Origin: Gammaproteobacteria bacterium
Lineage (GTDB): Bacteria; Pseudomonadota; Gammaproteobacteria; GRL18
NCBI GenBank assembly: GCA_013139395.1
Contig: WTAX01000203.1
Location: forward strand, 1-5,413
Length of the DNA stretch: 5,413 nt
Reading direction: 5' to 3'
Numbering within the stretch: position 1 is the stretch's first letter; each line of letters begins with the position of its first letter. Positions 5,234 to 5,413 of this stretch are shown piece after piece. Position numbers and translations under genes: made by a program. Under the pieces are notes generated by a model. It did not search any database. It was not told where the DNA came from and saw only the letters and a program-made list of their open reading frames with translations.

Positions 5234-5413
5234 TTAGTCTGTTGCATTGACTGCAGTTATTCCCTTTTGTGGAATAAAAACACCACAACCATAGCTATAA
5301 TACTGGCCAACACCAGTTTCCTGGAGCCGGATTGATTCCTCAGGTGAAATATCAGCAATCATTAAACTGCGTGTTTTTATCATACCAGAAGGTGTTTTTA
5401 ATTGATGAGATTT
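5234..5413 (-). CDS. cas6: CRISPR-associated endoribonuclease Cas6, MYXAN/Cmx6 type, C-terminal 59 residues
   Basis: Only the 3' end is in the window: an open frame entering at 5413 and stopping with TAA at 5236..5234. The visible residues include TRSLMIADISPEESIRLQE (14-32), then GVGQYYSYGCGVFIPQKGI (34-52). This matches the C-terminal pattern I know for the Cmx6 branch of Cas6: a TRSLMVADLSPEES-like strand and helix, then the glycine-rich G-L-G-x(4)-GCG-x-F-x-P-H-K-G loop that grips the CRISPR repeat hairpin. The usual PHKG is PQKG here. Cas6 cuts pre-crRNA within the repeats. The other cas genes would lie to the right, outside the window, since Cas6 is often at the end of such operons. No CRISPR repeats follow in the 173 bases downstream. 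Identification is from recalled family motifs on a short fragment. Confidence 0.82.
   Translation of the reverse strand, partial: KSHQLKTPSGMIKTRSLMIADISPEESIRLQETGVGQYYSYGCGVFIPQKGITAVNATD

Overview
The window reads as low-GC DNA from a sulfur-oxidising bacterium, most likely a gammaproteobacterium. The main evidence is a side-by-side dsrN and dsrR pair, which is characteristic of the reverse-acting dissimilatory sulfite reductase (rDsr) pathway, plus a DsrC-family protein. All seven genes I can support lie on the minus strand, so transcription runs from right to left.

Layout in the direction of transcription. (1) The right edge holds the last 59 codons of a CRISPR Cas6 endonuclease of the MYXAN/Cmx6 type; no CRISPR array is visible in the window. 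(2) A DsrC/TusE-family gene follows, with its own good ribosome binding site and an encoded protein with no cysteine at all. (3) The next stretch (about 340 bases) is non-coding. It holds a 167-bp palindromic MITE-like element with inverted ends and a perfect 8-bp target duplication, next to other inverted repeats. (4) A 69-residue acidic protein of unknown function is next, closed by a clear intrinsic terminator. (5) Last comes a likely transcription unit dsrN-dsrR-narX-like-narL-like, running off the left edge inside the receiver domain of the response regulator.

How the parts may work together. DsrN is the glutamine-dependent amidase thought to convert siroheme to siro(heme)amide for DsrAB. 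DsrR is a cysteine-less A-type carrier relative linked in Allochromatium vinosum to control of dsr expression. The cysteine-less DsrC paralog resembles the group proposed to be regulatory (RspA) rather than sulfur-carrying. The NarX/NarL-like two-component pair lies directly downstream of dsrR and is a candidate regulator of sulfur oxidation, although its signal is unknown. The dsr core genes (dsrAB, dsrEFH, dsrMKJOP) are absent, so this is either a satellite dsr locus or the edge of a rearranged cluster. The Cas6 gene and the MITE show that the surroundings are accessory or mobile DNA.
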